A stretch of 64,000 nt of DNA from Stichopus chloronotus (taxonomy: Eukaryota; Echinodermata; Holothuroidea; Aspidochirotida; Stichopodidae), in the NCBI GenBank assembly GCA_021234535.1, contig CM037838.1, positions 20,653,009-20,717,008 of the forward strand, given 5' to 3'. This document shows, in pieces, positions 1 to 11,900 of this stretch (positions are counted from its first letter, which is position 1; each line of letters opens with the position of its first letter). Made by a program: the position numbers and the translations under genes. The notes below the pieces were generated by a model. That model made no database searches. It worked only from the letters and a program-made list of their open reading frames with translations, and was not told where the DNA came from.

Positions 1-639
1 TTGCTGTCTAGTTTGCAGTCATTCTATGAAATTACAAAGCAGGTTAGTTCAAAACTGTCTTTATTAGATGAAGTGAATCCCCTATATGTGTGGTTGCATT
101 TCAGCTTTTACAGACATCTTTAAAAGGAAGGAAATAACAGTGGTGCAATATTTTTTGACATGGATGATGGTTTAGTCGAGTTTGTGTCTTGATGCAAACC
201 CAGGGCATAGCTATGGAGCACCTGTCTGCTGTCAAACTACCTCCATCTTTCCACCAAAATGAAACAATTCAGTTCACTATACTCCCCTTTAATCCTCAAA
301 AAACAAGTTAGGTAAACTGTCAAACTATTAGATCAATTCTGTTTTACACTGCTGTCATTCAACCCTTTCTTTCATGTCTTGTGTTTCACATTTTTGACAG
401 ATTCTCTTATATTTTATACCAACGGTCTCTGGTCACACAATTGTAAAACAATGTTGGACAAAATCAGACCACAAAACATCGGGTGGGTAAATACACTCTC
501 TTGGTGTGCAATGGTCACAGTGGTGCCCTCTTAGACAAACCTACTTGCAAGAGCACTTCTGTTGTATGTAAAAACATTGTTACTACAATTGCCTGTACAT
601 GTCAATCATGTTTTGTACATCAATAACTTTCAATCTCAC
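1..639. other. Left-edge non-coding stretch, probably TRUB2 intron
   Basis: No coding exon is visible here on either strand. Because the exon at 640-846 ends in a good minus-strand donor (GTGAGA reading leftwards from 639), this stretch is most simply the next TRUB2 intron, and the following exon would lie outside the window. I looked for the conserved TruB segment that should follow the catalytic motif and did not see it. Confidence 0.4.
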
Positions 640-846
640 CCATCACCCCTGAAGATTTCAGGTCATGTCCTTCTGACAGGAGACGGAGCCGGAGGTTTTT
701 GAACTTTTGGCCTCTCACCAGTGGATGGCCTGCAAGACTTGGGACTGTGACAGCAGTCAATGCATTGGGATTGTGGTCTAGTCTCGCTTCATCGGGGACG
801 ATTCTCACTACAGTCTCTGGGTGAGTTTCAGGTAGTTGGTTGAGGT
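640..846 (-). CDS. TRUB2: TRUB2-like pseudouridine synthase, internal exon with catalytic motif (partial gene)
   Basis: This is a minus-strand exon bounded by an acceptor (…TTGTCCCAACAG, reading leftwards from 849) and a donor (GTGAGA from 639). It is 207 nt long; it needs one base from the preceding exon and ends one base into a codon. The peptide contains VPSLAGHPLVRG followed by a GHDLKSSGVM segment. From memory of the family, this lines up with human TRUB2 at VPSF..HPLV.G and at its catalytic Asp-containing GHRLDAQASGVL segment. The Asp of HDLKSSG would be the nucleophilic aspartate that all TruB-type pseudouridine synthases use. The local spacing differs from human, since the usual Arg-Leu before the Asp is not in place. 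TRUB2 in mammals is a mitochondrial RNA pseudouridine synthase; the same role here is inferred. An open frame continues leftwards to a stop at 620, so a terminal exon reading is possible but less likely, because the catalytic domain would be cut off. Confidence 0.7.
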
Positions 847-1587
847 CTGTTGGGACAACACAACACATGTACCAGAACATACAGCACTATTGCTCTAAAA
901 ATTGCCATAAAATTGTGTCAGAGGATGCTATTCTACTTACTGGTCACCATTTTCACCCATATCAGAGGACATACTGTACAATAATCCAAAAATGTATCAG
1001 ATGTAGGGTAAATATGTCAAAAGGTTGTAGGGTTTGTGCTCAGTGACAAACCCAAAACATGACCTCTTGGTGAATTGAATAATAAGTATACATGTGCAAA
1101 CAAGAAGATTCTAGAGTACACTTATTACAAATCCTGATGAAATTTGTTTGAAGTAATCAGTTTGAACTTTTTTGGAGATTGTTTTTTTTCTTCTTATCTC
1201 ACAAAGCTGTAGTTACTGTACATGTTCTTGTGAAAGTCTGTGGAGAGAAACAACAGAAGTAAAGCTGCGAAAGGAATGAGGTTAGAAGAGGATTCGAACC
1301 CATATGGGTGAAGTAACAGTTGCATGACAGTCCTACCTCTAACCCACTGCGCTACGAGAGGAAATTCAGCTGATGGGTGTTCAAAGATATGTTTACGCAA
1401 TACATCCCCGATCCCCTAGCCCTGTAATATATACTCATACAGTATACATATACCTTACCCTATAGTATGTATACGCTAATGGGAACATGGGCAATCAAAC
1501 AAAACAGCACACCTAACAGTAAAGCACTCCTTAATTTCATGAGACTGAAGAGTGATTTGTAGCATTCCTGCAAAATCTAAAATTTAA
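847..1587. other. TRUB2 intron, right of the catalytic exon
   Basis: This is presumed intron between the two recognised TRUB2 exons. A tRNA-like promoter remnant lies at 1288-1362, listed separately. A possible 33-nt minus-strand exon at 941-973 has an acceptor CAG (974-976) and a strong donor GTAAGT (935-940). Its phase would suit the exon at 640-846, but its peptide is not recognisably TruB, so I leave it as a candidate only. Confidence 0.4.
1288..1362 (-). repeat. tRNA-derived SINE head (A-box and B-box), degenerate
   Basis: Read on the minus strand, this holds a sequence very like a Pol III type 2 internal promoter: an A-box region TAGCGCAGTGGGTTAGAGG (about 1335-1353) and a B-box GGTTCGAATCC (1290-1300), about 35-45 nt apart as in tRNA genes. 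The acceptor ends do not pair and the D and anticodon stems are imperfect, so I do not call a working tRNA. A tRNA-derived SINE or a tRNA pseudogene fits best. Confidence 0.4.
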
Positions 1588-2340
1588 GCTACTCTCACAC
1601 AGTCAAGAATAGTCCCGTATTCGTCCCGTAGTACTATTCGGGGTACTTTCCGGGCGATTCTAGAGCTATTCTCACACAGTCAAGAATAGTCCCGTATTCG
1701 TCCCGTAATACTATTCGGGGTACTTTCTGGGCGAATTCTAGAGTGGTACCGGAATCTGCCTGGATCGGCCCGTTTAGTACCAAATTGTACCGTACTTGTC
1801 GCGTATCGCCCCGTATTGTCCCTGGATAGAGGCCATCTTCCGCCATCAATTAAAATCGTCATGGATGACCAGCTTAGATGCCACGGTCCAACATGCCATC
1901 ATCTGTGGTACGCTGGGGTGTGCGGTGAGTTCTTCTTGCACTTGCGTTGATTGTCAGGTACGGGCCTACGAGGCATGTTGGCCAGGGGAAAGGTGGGCTG
2001 GGCCTAATGATGGACTGGATGGACTGGATTCTACTCATGAGCTTCTGTACTGCTGGGAGTAATATTGCATGGGCTTTGGGGCAATTCGGGAATAATATAG
2101 TTCCCGAATGGCCCCGATTTGTCCTGAATAGTCCTGAATGGTCCGGAGGAGTCTAAATACGGGACGGTTATTTTGGACATGTTCAAAAATTTTTGACCTT
2201 CCCGAATTTCACTTTGCTTGCTCCCGAATACCCCCGAACTGTCCTGAATCGTTCAGAACTGTCCCCAAATCGTCCCGAACTGTCCTGTGTGTACCATTCT
2301 GGACGAAATATGGGACTATTCTTGACTGTGTGAGAGTAGC
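1588..2340. mobile_element. TTAA-type MITE (family with GCTACTCTCACACAG ends)
   Basis: A 753-bp element with terminal inverted repeats: GCTACTCTCACACAGTCAAG at the left end, and its reverse complement closing the right end at 2340. It is flanked on both sides by TTTAA (1583-1587 and 2341-2345), consistent with a TTAA target duplication as made by piggyBac-type transposases. The first 77 bp are tandemly duplicated (1588-1664 and 1665-1743). The interior is a degenerate run of roughly 10-bp units of the type CCCGAATNGT. There is no transposase ORF, so it is non-autonomous. It lies in the presumed TRUB2 intron. Confidence 0.85.
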
Positions 2341-2345
2341 TTTAA

Positions 2346-2705
2346 ACTCAAGCCTGCCTGCCAGTAAACACTGTAACAGTAAGGGCCGGCATAGCCTAGT
2401 CACGCTTCACAATCACTTCACAATCACAGTAACAGGCTGTCCTAGAACGATATTATTTAAATTTATGAAATGAACGCATAACACTTACGACGATCTGTGG
2501 GCATGGCTAACCCACAGACCATCCTAGTGCTACACAAACGACTTAACATACACTGCCCAAGGCTCTACTTGAACAGAAAGATAGGGCCGACGTTTAGTGT
2601 ACACTTAACGTTACTCGCTAGGTCGGCCTGTGGGGAGTGTGGGTTAGCCCCTGTCGGGCCATGACGCAAAAGCACATCAAACCTCGAAGTAAAGCCTTGC
2701 TTTAC
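2346..2705. other. Presumed TRUB2 intron 1, proximal part
   Basis: The minus-strand frame of exon 1 stays open through this stretch to about 2565, but the translated sequence past 2706 no longer resembles TruB proteins, so I treat it as intron beginning with GTAAAG. A second possible donor (GTAACG) lies further in and would lengthen exon 1 and change its end phase. Confidence 0.4.
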
Positions 2706-2825
2706 TCTAAAAGCAACTGTTCCTGGAAGAACATCGGCAGGTTTGTAAACTGCAAAGTGCCCATTTAATTTGTCGAGTGCCTCCCTTCGGATAAGATTGT
2801 TTGCTGATTTTCTCACGACAGCCAT
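2706..2825 (-). CDS. TRUB2: TRUB2-like pseudouridine synthase, first coding exon
   Basis: The start is the ATG at 2825-2823 in a strong context (AACATGG). Forty codons follow, up to a GTAAAG donor at 2705. Residues 20-29 read LNGHFAVYKP, the family's N-terminal hallmark (human TRUB2 has L-H-G-L-F-A-V-Y-K-P); this Lys-Pro segment packs near the active site in TruB enzymes. The N-terminal residues 1-19 are basic and could form a mitochondrial presequence; that is an inference. The exon ends in phase 0 while the exon at 640-846 needs phase 1. So either a small exon between them is missed or a different donor is used. Identification rests on this motif plus the matching downstream exon on the same strand. 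Confidence 0.7.
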
Positions 2826-3940
2826 GTTGGTGGAAGGTGTTTCGCAAAATTGAGCCAACCTGAATCATGAATCCCAGGATTTCATCACAGGATTCATTTT
2901 AGTATTCGCCATATGGCAAGCCTATTGTGCAGTAATTCGGAAAATGGAGTTAATGGAGTTCCCGCACTATGGTGCAGGCCTACAAGCATACTTATCCATT
3001 TCACGATAAACATAGTTTTTGCTCGGACAACCGAGTTTATCTAAAATCAGAGTTGATGGAAAACTGAAACTCTGCTTCTTTCTTTCACTCAAGAAACAAG
3101 AGTTTTCGATAAACATGGTTTTTGGTCAAAATTGTCTACCTCTGGACAAATTCGACGATTCCTCACACAAACATAAGAAGTTCTTGCCTATAAACCACGT
3201 GATCGCATTAAATGGTATGGGAGAGTCAAATTTCTTCATATGCTATAGAACTTTGTCTAAAAATCTGTTTATCGGTCGAAAAACATATTTTTCGAAAAAT
3301 TGAGTCACTTATCGACCAAAAAATTGAGTCAATCAAAACACACCGTTTTTCGCTCGATAAACTTCGCTTATCGAAAAAACAGACATTATCGCTCGAAGTA
3401 AACACGAGTTTATAAAGATTATAAGTTTATGTCGAAAAACTTTTTTCACTCGAAAAACAGATTTTTTGAAAACTGAGTTAATAGATACAAAAATGACTCC
3501 GACAAGCAGATTTAGGAAAAAACACCCTCACTTTCTTTATCGAAAAGGAGAGTTAATTGAAAAAACTTTATTACGAAAAAGACCTGTTTTCGGCAAATGA
3601 AGTTTTCAGACGTCAAATGAGTTTTCGTAACTATCATAATCTACTTGTGTGGGGAGTGCCCCACTCTGTTAAGCCATCCTGGCTTTATGAAACATTTCCC
3701 ATCACAATTGTGTTAAATGTATACATTAACTCTTGTTTTTATGGTAGTATATTTATTGTGCAAGTTGTGATAAAAATAATAAATAAATGAAACGAAAACG
3801 AAACAATAATAAGAATAATGAACATTTAACCATTAAAAACTTCCCAGAATTTTATTACGCAAAGTGACAGATTCGAAGGAGTCTGGGGCTTAAAATAATC
3901 TACGATTGCACAGTTATTTTTACACGTTCATTCCTTTACT
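2826..3940. other. Upstream of TRUB2; AT-rich stretch with TCGATAAA-like words
   Basis: The first about 100 bases probably hold the TRUB2 promoter and 5' leader; I see no clear TATA box. From about 3000 to 3620 the sequence is crowded with related words such as TCGATAAAC, ATCGAAAAA and GAGTTTT on both strands, as in an old degenerate repeat. No gene is supported. Confidence 0.4.
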
Positions 3941-3944
3941 ATCA

Positions 3945-4462
3945 TGGGTGTGGGGAGGGGGTGACTGAGTCCCGACAGAATTATTACCCAGAGAGCCATC
4001 ATCGGTTGGTGAGGGGTTGGGGATTTTTTTTTTTTTTCCTTTACAATTAAGCTCCCTCCGTTCCAGATAGCTGAAGCGGCGTTTCCCGAGTGTTCTACAC
4101 TGCATGTAGGTCCTACCCAGTCTTGAAATGAGGGATCTCATATTTGTAATTTTTCATGCGAAAACAATTAAAAAGTAATGATGCAGATCAGGTGGATTGA
4201 GATGATATCCACGAATCAATGAATTATGCACTCCCTGTCATTGATTCTTTGACAAATATGAAGGTGGGGGCTGATCATCCTTATTTTTTCATTGGGACAA
4301 AGTCCACCCGAGAAAGCTGTGAGGAGGGACTAACAAAATTAAACCTCATATATGTTGCTAACGTAGGCCTACTATTGTAGGCTGAGCAGAACTCCAGATC
4401 TTGTGGGGGGTTCGTCCGAACACCCTGAACCCCCCCCCTCCCCTGGATGTGGGCCTGCAGTG
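3945..4462 (+). repeat. Dispersed repeat family A, copy 1
   Basis: The segment from about 4075 to 4240 shares a run of matching words with 21975-22140 in the same orientation (TTTCCCG.GTGTTCT, CTGCATGTAG, GGGATCT, AATTATGCA) and with 6320-6480 in reverse orientation. The right side, 4420-4462, is a C-rich run followed by CCCCTGGATGTGGGCCTGCAG. That resembles the right end of the element at 8699-8964 (CCTGGATCTGCCCCTGCAG), so copy 1 may be a transposon whose left end I cannot place. Confidence 0.5.
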
Positions 4463-4470
4463 AAGACGCG

Positions 4471-5855
4471 ACTGATCTTAAGATGGGTTAAGAGAGTAGT
4501 TTCTAAGATGCGATTTGTTTAGAACGACTAAGTCTATTCAGCAATTAATGCACCCTTTTAATCCCCCCCCCCCCCACCAAAAAAATGTAGTGTCAATCGG
4601 TGTGCTTTAATTGTTGTGAACCGCTTATGCATAACGGTAGTTTTGAACAGAAATGCAAGTGCTCAGTCGTCCTCTGGCTGCATTACCTTTCACAAGTATG
4701 CAAGTAACATGTAGAAGTGAATGGATAAAAATATGAAACACATCAGTCACGTCAAAAACATGAAAGAAAACCACACTGATGTCCTTGAGAAATTTAGTCT
4801 CAGAAAATCAGAGACAACTCGGCTACAAAGATTCATCTACTACAGTGGCAGCTGTTCCAGAATTTTCCGAGTTCATATGTTTGGCCTTGATTAGTCGTCT
4901 AAGCAGCACTGCAAAAATGTCTCAATTGTGTTGTAGCAATGCAGACAATTAAAAGTTGAAAGATGAAACGAAAAACGTGCTGTTAGGTGTTGGAAACAAA
5001 TTGACAGAACCTTTTTTCGTTTTCTTTGTGTCTTTTTAGTATTTTTTTAGATTTACGGAGACTTTTTACAGTGAAACATGCATATTTAAATCGAGACTTA
5101 ATACAATCAGAGACAGAAATTGTGCTCGGATTTGGGATGTACTGTAAAAGTTTTATGGAAGTAAACAAAAATACTGATAAAATCAATAAATTTTAAGGTC
5201 AAAAGGAAAGTGTAATGTGTGATGATGTGTTGATTAGGCCTGTAGAAAGTAAATATTACATGAATTTACAAAAAAACAACTGAACCTATTTGTTTTACAC
5301 TTGTGTTATACCCTTTAGTTTGGTTGTAGGGTGAATTAAGGGATTGCCAAAGAAAGGTCAAAACTTCGTTTTGAGTTTCTGACTTTCAGACTTTATTTCA
5401 GCAAACCACTAGAGTCTACTTAAAGGGAATACTGAAGCAGCCGTCCCTATTTTGAAAAAAAAAATAAAAATCTTGCAATTATCTTCCTCATTTATTTACC
5501 AGTGATGACGTAATTATGGAACATAAGTGGTTCGTATCATTCTCTTTGTAACTCCAGTAAAAGTTACATTTTTCCTGTTTCATTTAGTAGCGTTGACGAT
5601 TTAGCTGAAGACTAAAAAGATTGCGTGTGTAAAAACCAGGAGGAGTAAGATTATGGTGGATAATATGCTTTTCCTTATTTTTCCGATGTGCACGCGATGT
5701 TGTTCGTGGACAGACGACGCCTTTCATTGACCGAAAATGACAGTGTAACTACTGTGAAAAGCAATGGGAACGTCATAGAAACAGTAAAAAAAAAAAGGGA
5801 AAGAAATTGAAAACAGTTTAAATTAACGGTTCTATTAGTATGCGCCTAGGCGATG
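4471..5855. other. Intergenic, no feature recognised
   Basis: AT-rich sequence with short poly-A and poly-C tracts and no ORF of convincing composition. A TTAAAGGGAATACTG word at about 5420 resembles one end of a TTAA-type MITE, but I found no matching opposite end. Confidence 0.4.
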
Positions 5856-5859
5856 GAAT

Positions 5860-6212
5860 CAGCAACAGAACGGTCGGCATACTTATTTCACGTCGGACGC
5901 ATTGACAATATGCCTCCCCGAACAGTCACCCAAAACCATTGTAACAGTGTCATTCATTCTGGAAACAATGTTCCTGTATTTTATTCAACCCTAACGATGA
6001 ATTAAAAAGAAAAAAATCTAAAAAAAAAATGGTTGTCAATGCCAAATATCGCTATTGCCAATACGAATAAATATTCTATCATATTAGTATTTAAAAGTAC
6101 ATCAATTCTATTACGTAAAGGTACATCACTTTTATTTTGTAAAAAAAAATTTCATTAGGGGTCACTTGGTTACGTTAGATAGTGGTTAACCGGCTACCCG
6201 CATGGCAATTTT
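5860..6212 (+). repeat. Dispersed repeat family B, copy 1 (5' truncated)
   Basis: Closely parallels 31230-31715: shared words include GGACGCATTGACAATATGCC, TTCTGGAAACAATGTT, AACCCTAACGATGAATTAAA (diverged between copies) and GTACATCAATTCTATTAC. It ends near CCGGCTACCCGCATGGCA, matching the right end of the 30886-31725 copy (CCCGGCTACGCCCCTGGCA). Confidence 0.6.
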
Positions 6213-6239
6213 CATTTTTATTTTCAAGCTTAAAATGGG

Positions 6240-6500
6240 TCATTACCAATAAAAAAGGTGGGGGCTAAATGTATGTTTAGTCCCCCCCCCCCCCCCTCCA
6301 CAATAATGCAAACTGTTCCAAGATATAAATGAAACAGGATGCATAATTCATTATGATTCTTGCATTATCTCAACCCATCTGATATCTATTACCATTTTTT
6401 ATGTCAATTGATTTTTTCTCAATAATTTACAAACTTGCCGCAGGCATGAGATCCCCATTTCAGGGTTGGGTATATGCATCTTGGAAAACCTAGGATAGTA
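6240..6500 (-). repeat. Dispersed repeat family A, copy 2, inverted
   Basis: The reverse complement matches family A copy 1. Read on the minus strand it has a GGGATCTCAT word, then GGTTGAGATAATGC, then AATGAATTATGCATCC. It abuts family B copy 1 within about 30 bp and contains a C tract at about 6282-6297. Confidence 0.55.
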
Positions 6501-8698
6501 CCGTTTCCAACCCTATGGAGGGTTTGGAAAAACAAAAACTTTCTTGCACACTCCACGCCAACCGATGGTGTCGCTTAGATAGTCTTGATCGCACTCAGTC
6601 CTCTCCAGTATACTTTCCTTATGTTTCCTTTTGAAATTAAAATGTTCATGTAACCTTGAAAAGTTTACTGTTTCCTTGCATGACATTGCTGTGTTAAAAC
6701 AGTGTAGTCACATCACCCTATATCAGTGGGTCAGTCCTCACATTTCGCGACAAAATACAATCGCTAGCGAAAGGAAAATAAAAAAACGATGGTTTCAAGG
6801 ATTACAATATGTTTCATCGTACAGATGAGATTCTGATACAGCTGATGGAGGCAAATTAATCGAAGGCTGCAGCTTCAGTTAATTGTTGGAATTACAAGGC
6901 TCGTGATTTGCGTGCTCTCATAATTTTTAGTTTACTACGCCTATTAGACCTACGTGAAACGGTAGGCTACCTGATGATACTGTAGCTCAAATTTGTCACA
7001 ATGTTTAACCTTCCAATGACAGAAACCTTCAAATAATACCCCTTCTTAAAACACCCTTCTACTTGTACTTCGTGAACAGACTCGGGTCCATTTATTAGGT
7101 CTTAAGCATAACTTACCCTAACGTTAAGTTAGATAGCCAACCAGTGACTAAGTTTATCTACAGACTAGCCTATCTGATGTCGCAAAATGAGCCAATGGCA
7201 ATTGTCGTGAACAGTATGAGGCCTAATGAAATTACCGACCGTCGCCTAGGTCTAAAGTAATTTTTTATTTAAATTTAATTTTTCTGTACCCACATTTTGG
7301 AATTATGTAACCCTGCAAGAGTACTGCTCAAGATACGACCAAATTACTGAAGACCTTACGCAACACGGTAATTTGTAGGATTACTACCCGTGTGTACGTC
7401 AAAGTATGGCGTATCTTACTCAATGCACAGAGTCTGTGTTACATATGCGTGCTCTACTGCATGTACTTGTAATGATCGACAAGGCGTTGTCGATTGTCTT
7501 TCAGAAGTAAGATCACATCACGTAAGTAGCTGTATGCATCCGCCGCACTCGTACGAAAAGTTCAAAATCGAACACCAGCATTTACTGATTTGTAAATATT
7601 TGCAATCCCTATATTGAACTTAATTTGGGAAACAAATTTCACGAGTTAATCAGAAATGATTAGTGACATCATTTGAGAAATAGATGGTCTATGTTTTCAT
7701 GACGTACGAGGTAAGGGAGTGTTTAAAACTTAGTGCACTCAAAACAAAGACTTAACATAAGAAATTCGCAAAAGGAGAATATGGCTGCATTAGATTACGA
7801 TATGCTATCGTAATCCAAAAACTAATTTGAGGAAGTACAAGAACGACATTCCGTAAGTTATTGTGCAATATACCATATACTAGGAATGAAGTGAGTAAAC
7901 TTCAACACTATACATCTCAAATAATCATCGTCTAGCGAAGATGGGAATTGGACCATTTGAATTCAGATTTTAAGATTCGTGGCAAATACTTGCTATTTTT
8001 TTTTTACTTTTTGTGCACTTAAATATCAGAATTCATACCGTTAAGTCATTTTTCTGTATTAGTGCGTGTAAAAGAGAAAAGCCTCTTCCATAATCGTCTT
8101 AGACTTGAAAATACTGCCAAAGGTTTGTGACTTTTTTGTTTGTTGAAATCATATTCCAAAAGGATTATAATCCTAAGTAGCAACGGGGGGATGAAAGCAA
8201 CTCACTGGGAAAATAATCGACCAGGCGGAATTTCCAAAACGTGTTCGTCGCGTTTAAAGCAGATTAAGAGCTGAGGATACTCCTCTCTTTCTTCTTTCTG
8301 TCAACTTTTTGTACATATTCCTAATACAGAGATCATGCAAACACAAGTTATCTTATTCTTTCAATGAATCATATATGTCAATAGAGAATTTTCACCGCCT
8401 ATGGTTGCTAGAATGCAAATATGCAAGTATGGTTCCATAGAGTCACAGCAATTAAGAGCTTTAACAAAGTTTGCATCAAATAATTCAGATATTGAACAAC
8501 ATCGTGACTGTAAGCGGGGCACCGCGAAAAAGAGATTAGCAATACTTTTCTAAACGTTGTAGTAAAATGTACTTCGTGACATGAAATATGTACACTATAC
8601 TCTTCCATTAAACTCGGTTTTCTCCTCCACCAAATTCATAATAAACCAAGTAAATATATGTAGGCCAGGTTATAAGAGACTTGACACAACAAGCCAAG
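6501..8698. other. Intergenic, no feature recognised
   Basis: No gene is visible. The short ORFs here have no signal, domain or splice context. Nothing repetitive was found by eye. Confidence 0.4.
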
Positions 8699-8964
8699 CG
8701 CAGATCCAGAAGGGGGGGGGGGGGGGACTGCACACTCGTCGCTCCCCCTTTTTGATGGAAAGGAATTTAATTTCTTAAAATGAGCAAATAGATATCGAGA
8801 GTATGCTTCAGATGAAGGAAATCTCATCTAAGCACATGCAGAATTCATTTGGGGGGGGGGGGGATGGAGGGGGACTTCTAAATCCCTCGCTGTCGACTCT
8901 ATACCTTTGGTCGACGGTGCGTGATCCCCCTTTTTCTTTCGAAATCCTGGATCTGCCCCTGCAG
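8699..8964. mobile_element. Small element with CAGATCCAG inverted ends and internal G tracts
   Basis: The left end GCGCAGATCCAGAAGG and the right end CCTGGATCTGCCCCTGC form a short inverted repeat around 9-10 bp long. Long G tracts follow at 8711-8726 and about 8850-8862. Ends of the type CAGGGGCGGATCCAG are common in animal non-autonomous DNA transposons. No clear target duplication is visible, so the class is not assigned. Confidence 0.45.
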
Positions 8965-11900
8965 ACAGCCTATAATTGGGCAAACGTTTGCTGGATCCTA
9001 AGTAGTGAAGTTACCGATAATACACCAGTTGAAGCCTTCATAATTCTGAGACACTGTTCATACTATAAAATTCAGGTGAGGGTTTTTTTTATATATATGT
9101 TGTGATTAAATCCGTAAGTGTGTCACTTCAGTACAGAATTCACCATACACGACTTCGTAGGGGTTTCGCGAATGTAATATGTATTTTGGAGTACCAATCG
9201 CTGTATGGGAGTACTCATAACTTCATAACCATTTCTATCAAGACAACACAATATCACAGGAAAACAATAAATTGGTCAACGTGGTATAATTCTTTGGCCT
9301 TCCTTGGCTCCATCACAGAAGTTCATACAGTGGTACAAACACGCATATACTAAGAATACTAAGGGATAAAACAATAATTTTAGCTGTACTTTCTTTCTTG
9401 CAGTGTGCAAGTTTACAGAACTCAAGATGAAAATGATGAATCCATTTTCAGTAAACCTGTTTTGCCAATTATTTCTTTAACTTTCACAAATAGCTATGTG
9501 CACTTAAAAATGTATAATCATTAATGCGTTCACTATCTCTTCAATTAAAGGTATTAAAAAATCAATTACTGTTTAAACACACCGTCGTAAAATCAGCTTT
9601 AGCGTTAGCACCCCCTCCCTCCCCTCCCCCGCAAAAACAGTTTCTCGATTCAATCACATGACCGATTATGGATGCCTGGGGGCTTGTTTTTTATTAAGGA
9701 ATAAAAACTCCCCCCCCCCCACGTAGTATCGCTTCCATGTGCATTTTGTTTTTGAATTAAAATTTGATCCTCGACGTCCTCTTTGACGGGTTTTCTGTAA
9801 ATGTATCGCCTCACATTACTCCGACCAAATCTCACAATCAAGAACACTCGGGATATGGTATATAGTATCAAATAGAGCCCAGAAAGAATACACTGAAGAT
9901 TGATTCGCAACAAAAAGCACCTGACGACGGTATTATTCAGAAGTCATGAAAGTGATCAGCCAAATCAAATATTTCTTTTAATGAATTCTTATAACTGCCA
10001 AAAATAAATATTTAAGGTAGGCCCCGTTTTTAATTTTTTTTTTAACATTCATGGAGATTTATTTTCTATATATGTTGGATGTGACAGAAGGAAAGCTTTC
10101 CATCGATCAATGTATTTTAAATGTTCTAGAATCAATCCTTCGTGAGACTCATGACAACGTATATACATTAAAGGTGGACGTTTTCAGGTTAATTCCTCCA
10201 GGATAGAGTCACAACTTTCTACAAGTGACTTAAATGTAACATTTAACACCTCCTAAATGTAAGGAGTTCACTGTATGTGTGCGTGTGTTTGTTTTGATGG
10301 GGAGGGGGGGGGGGACAGGGACAAACGAAGCACATTCAACACTGTTTGTACCAGAGCCGCATTTTTTATGGCAATTGATGGCACAAAGAAACATTTTTCT
10401 CCTTTTTTTTTGCAATAAAGGTGGTCTGTTTTTTTTTTCTCATCTCATGCAAGTCCCTTGTATTTAAATCGTCTCTGATAAATGTCAAAAGCATTGATTC
10501 AGAATCATAACTTCACAGTTATATGAACCATGATCCAACCCCATCCCCTATAAACGCACATTACACATTTTTCATCGAGGCTTCCCTTTGTAATTATGGG
10601 AATCGCGTTTACGCTATTATTTCTTTGGGGAGTGGCATGATCTTCACATTTTCTAAGAAATTGGAAATTTAGTAGAACACACAAAAAATTGACCGAAGCA
10701 CGCGCTGCTCATTTTTCTTTTCTTTGTGCTCTCTTCAAATATGCAGCAACTTCCCGACTGATGGTAAGGAGGGTGGGGGAGGGAGGAGATTTTGCCCGCG
10801 TTATGTGTAATTCTGACGAAATAATAGTTTCCCCACCGAAAAACCCAAAAGTGTCATCGAGCTCAAGTTTGAGTTCTTATAGTTTCCAGGGAAACAAGGA
10901 AAAAATCATTTTAAAAAAAGAAAACAAAAAACAAATTTTCCCCGCCCTGTTTGTTCATACATTTACCGAGTTTACCGAGTTGTTACATAAATGCTAACGA
11001 CAGTTTTTTTTTGCTGCTGCTGCCTAGGCGACAATTTTATTTGATCACTAACGTGCACCCACCCTTCTCCCGCACCCTCCTTGCGGTGGCGCTGCTCTTA
11101 TCTGTGACTCATATTATCGTCAACCTTATGTATTCCCGTACATTGCTCACCTAAGTGAGCAATGTACAGCAACTGACCAATTTTGAAAGGTTCTGTGTTA
11201 AAGTTTGTTTGTTTTTTTTGCAAATGGTGTTGTTCTGCTAATGAGTTCATGTGATAAATCCCATTAAGTTACACCATGTAACGTAAAATAACCAGCGGAA
11301 ACGACGTATCCTTTAATTTTAATCCTTTAGAGCTTATCAGTAGCAAGATCATACTGAACTTCATTTCGCTGAATATATGCGTCATGTTACTATTTCTTTG
11401 AAATCACGCTTCATCACCAAATAATTGACATGTACATTTATTCATATTCATAAAATGTCAGATAAAATGTTAATATGTTTAGGACCGTACATCAGACTAT
11501 ATTTTATACTTGCTTAAACTTTACTTGAAAAAGATGTCTGAGATACGGCTATACGTTTTAGTCTGGTAGATTTGACGTTGAGTAAATATATGTTTTTATT
11601 TGATTGTTGCATGCGTTCCTCAAAACACCAGGATGCGAATTTCGTCTGTATGACTGATGCACCCATAAGTTCAAGCTGAATTTAGAGAACGCAGCTTTTG
11701 TGTATAGTTTGAAACTATTACCAGTGATCACGCATAGTAGACTAAAACGTATCAGGATCCACTAGGTAAGTTCGACGTACAAGTGTATTGGTTAGTATTA
11801 GGCCTATATACTTAGGCCACTATGATTGTCATCAAATCATGCATATTGCACCTGTTCAAGTATGTAGTGTTCCGGTGCCTCCTCGAACACAACGTATGCT

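Noticed and set aside
1288..1362. Functional tRNA gene on the minus strand
   Set aside because: Promoter boxes are good, but the acceptor stem does not pair and the other stems are imperfect; kept as a tRNA-derived repeat.
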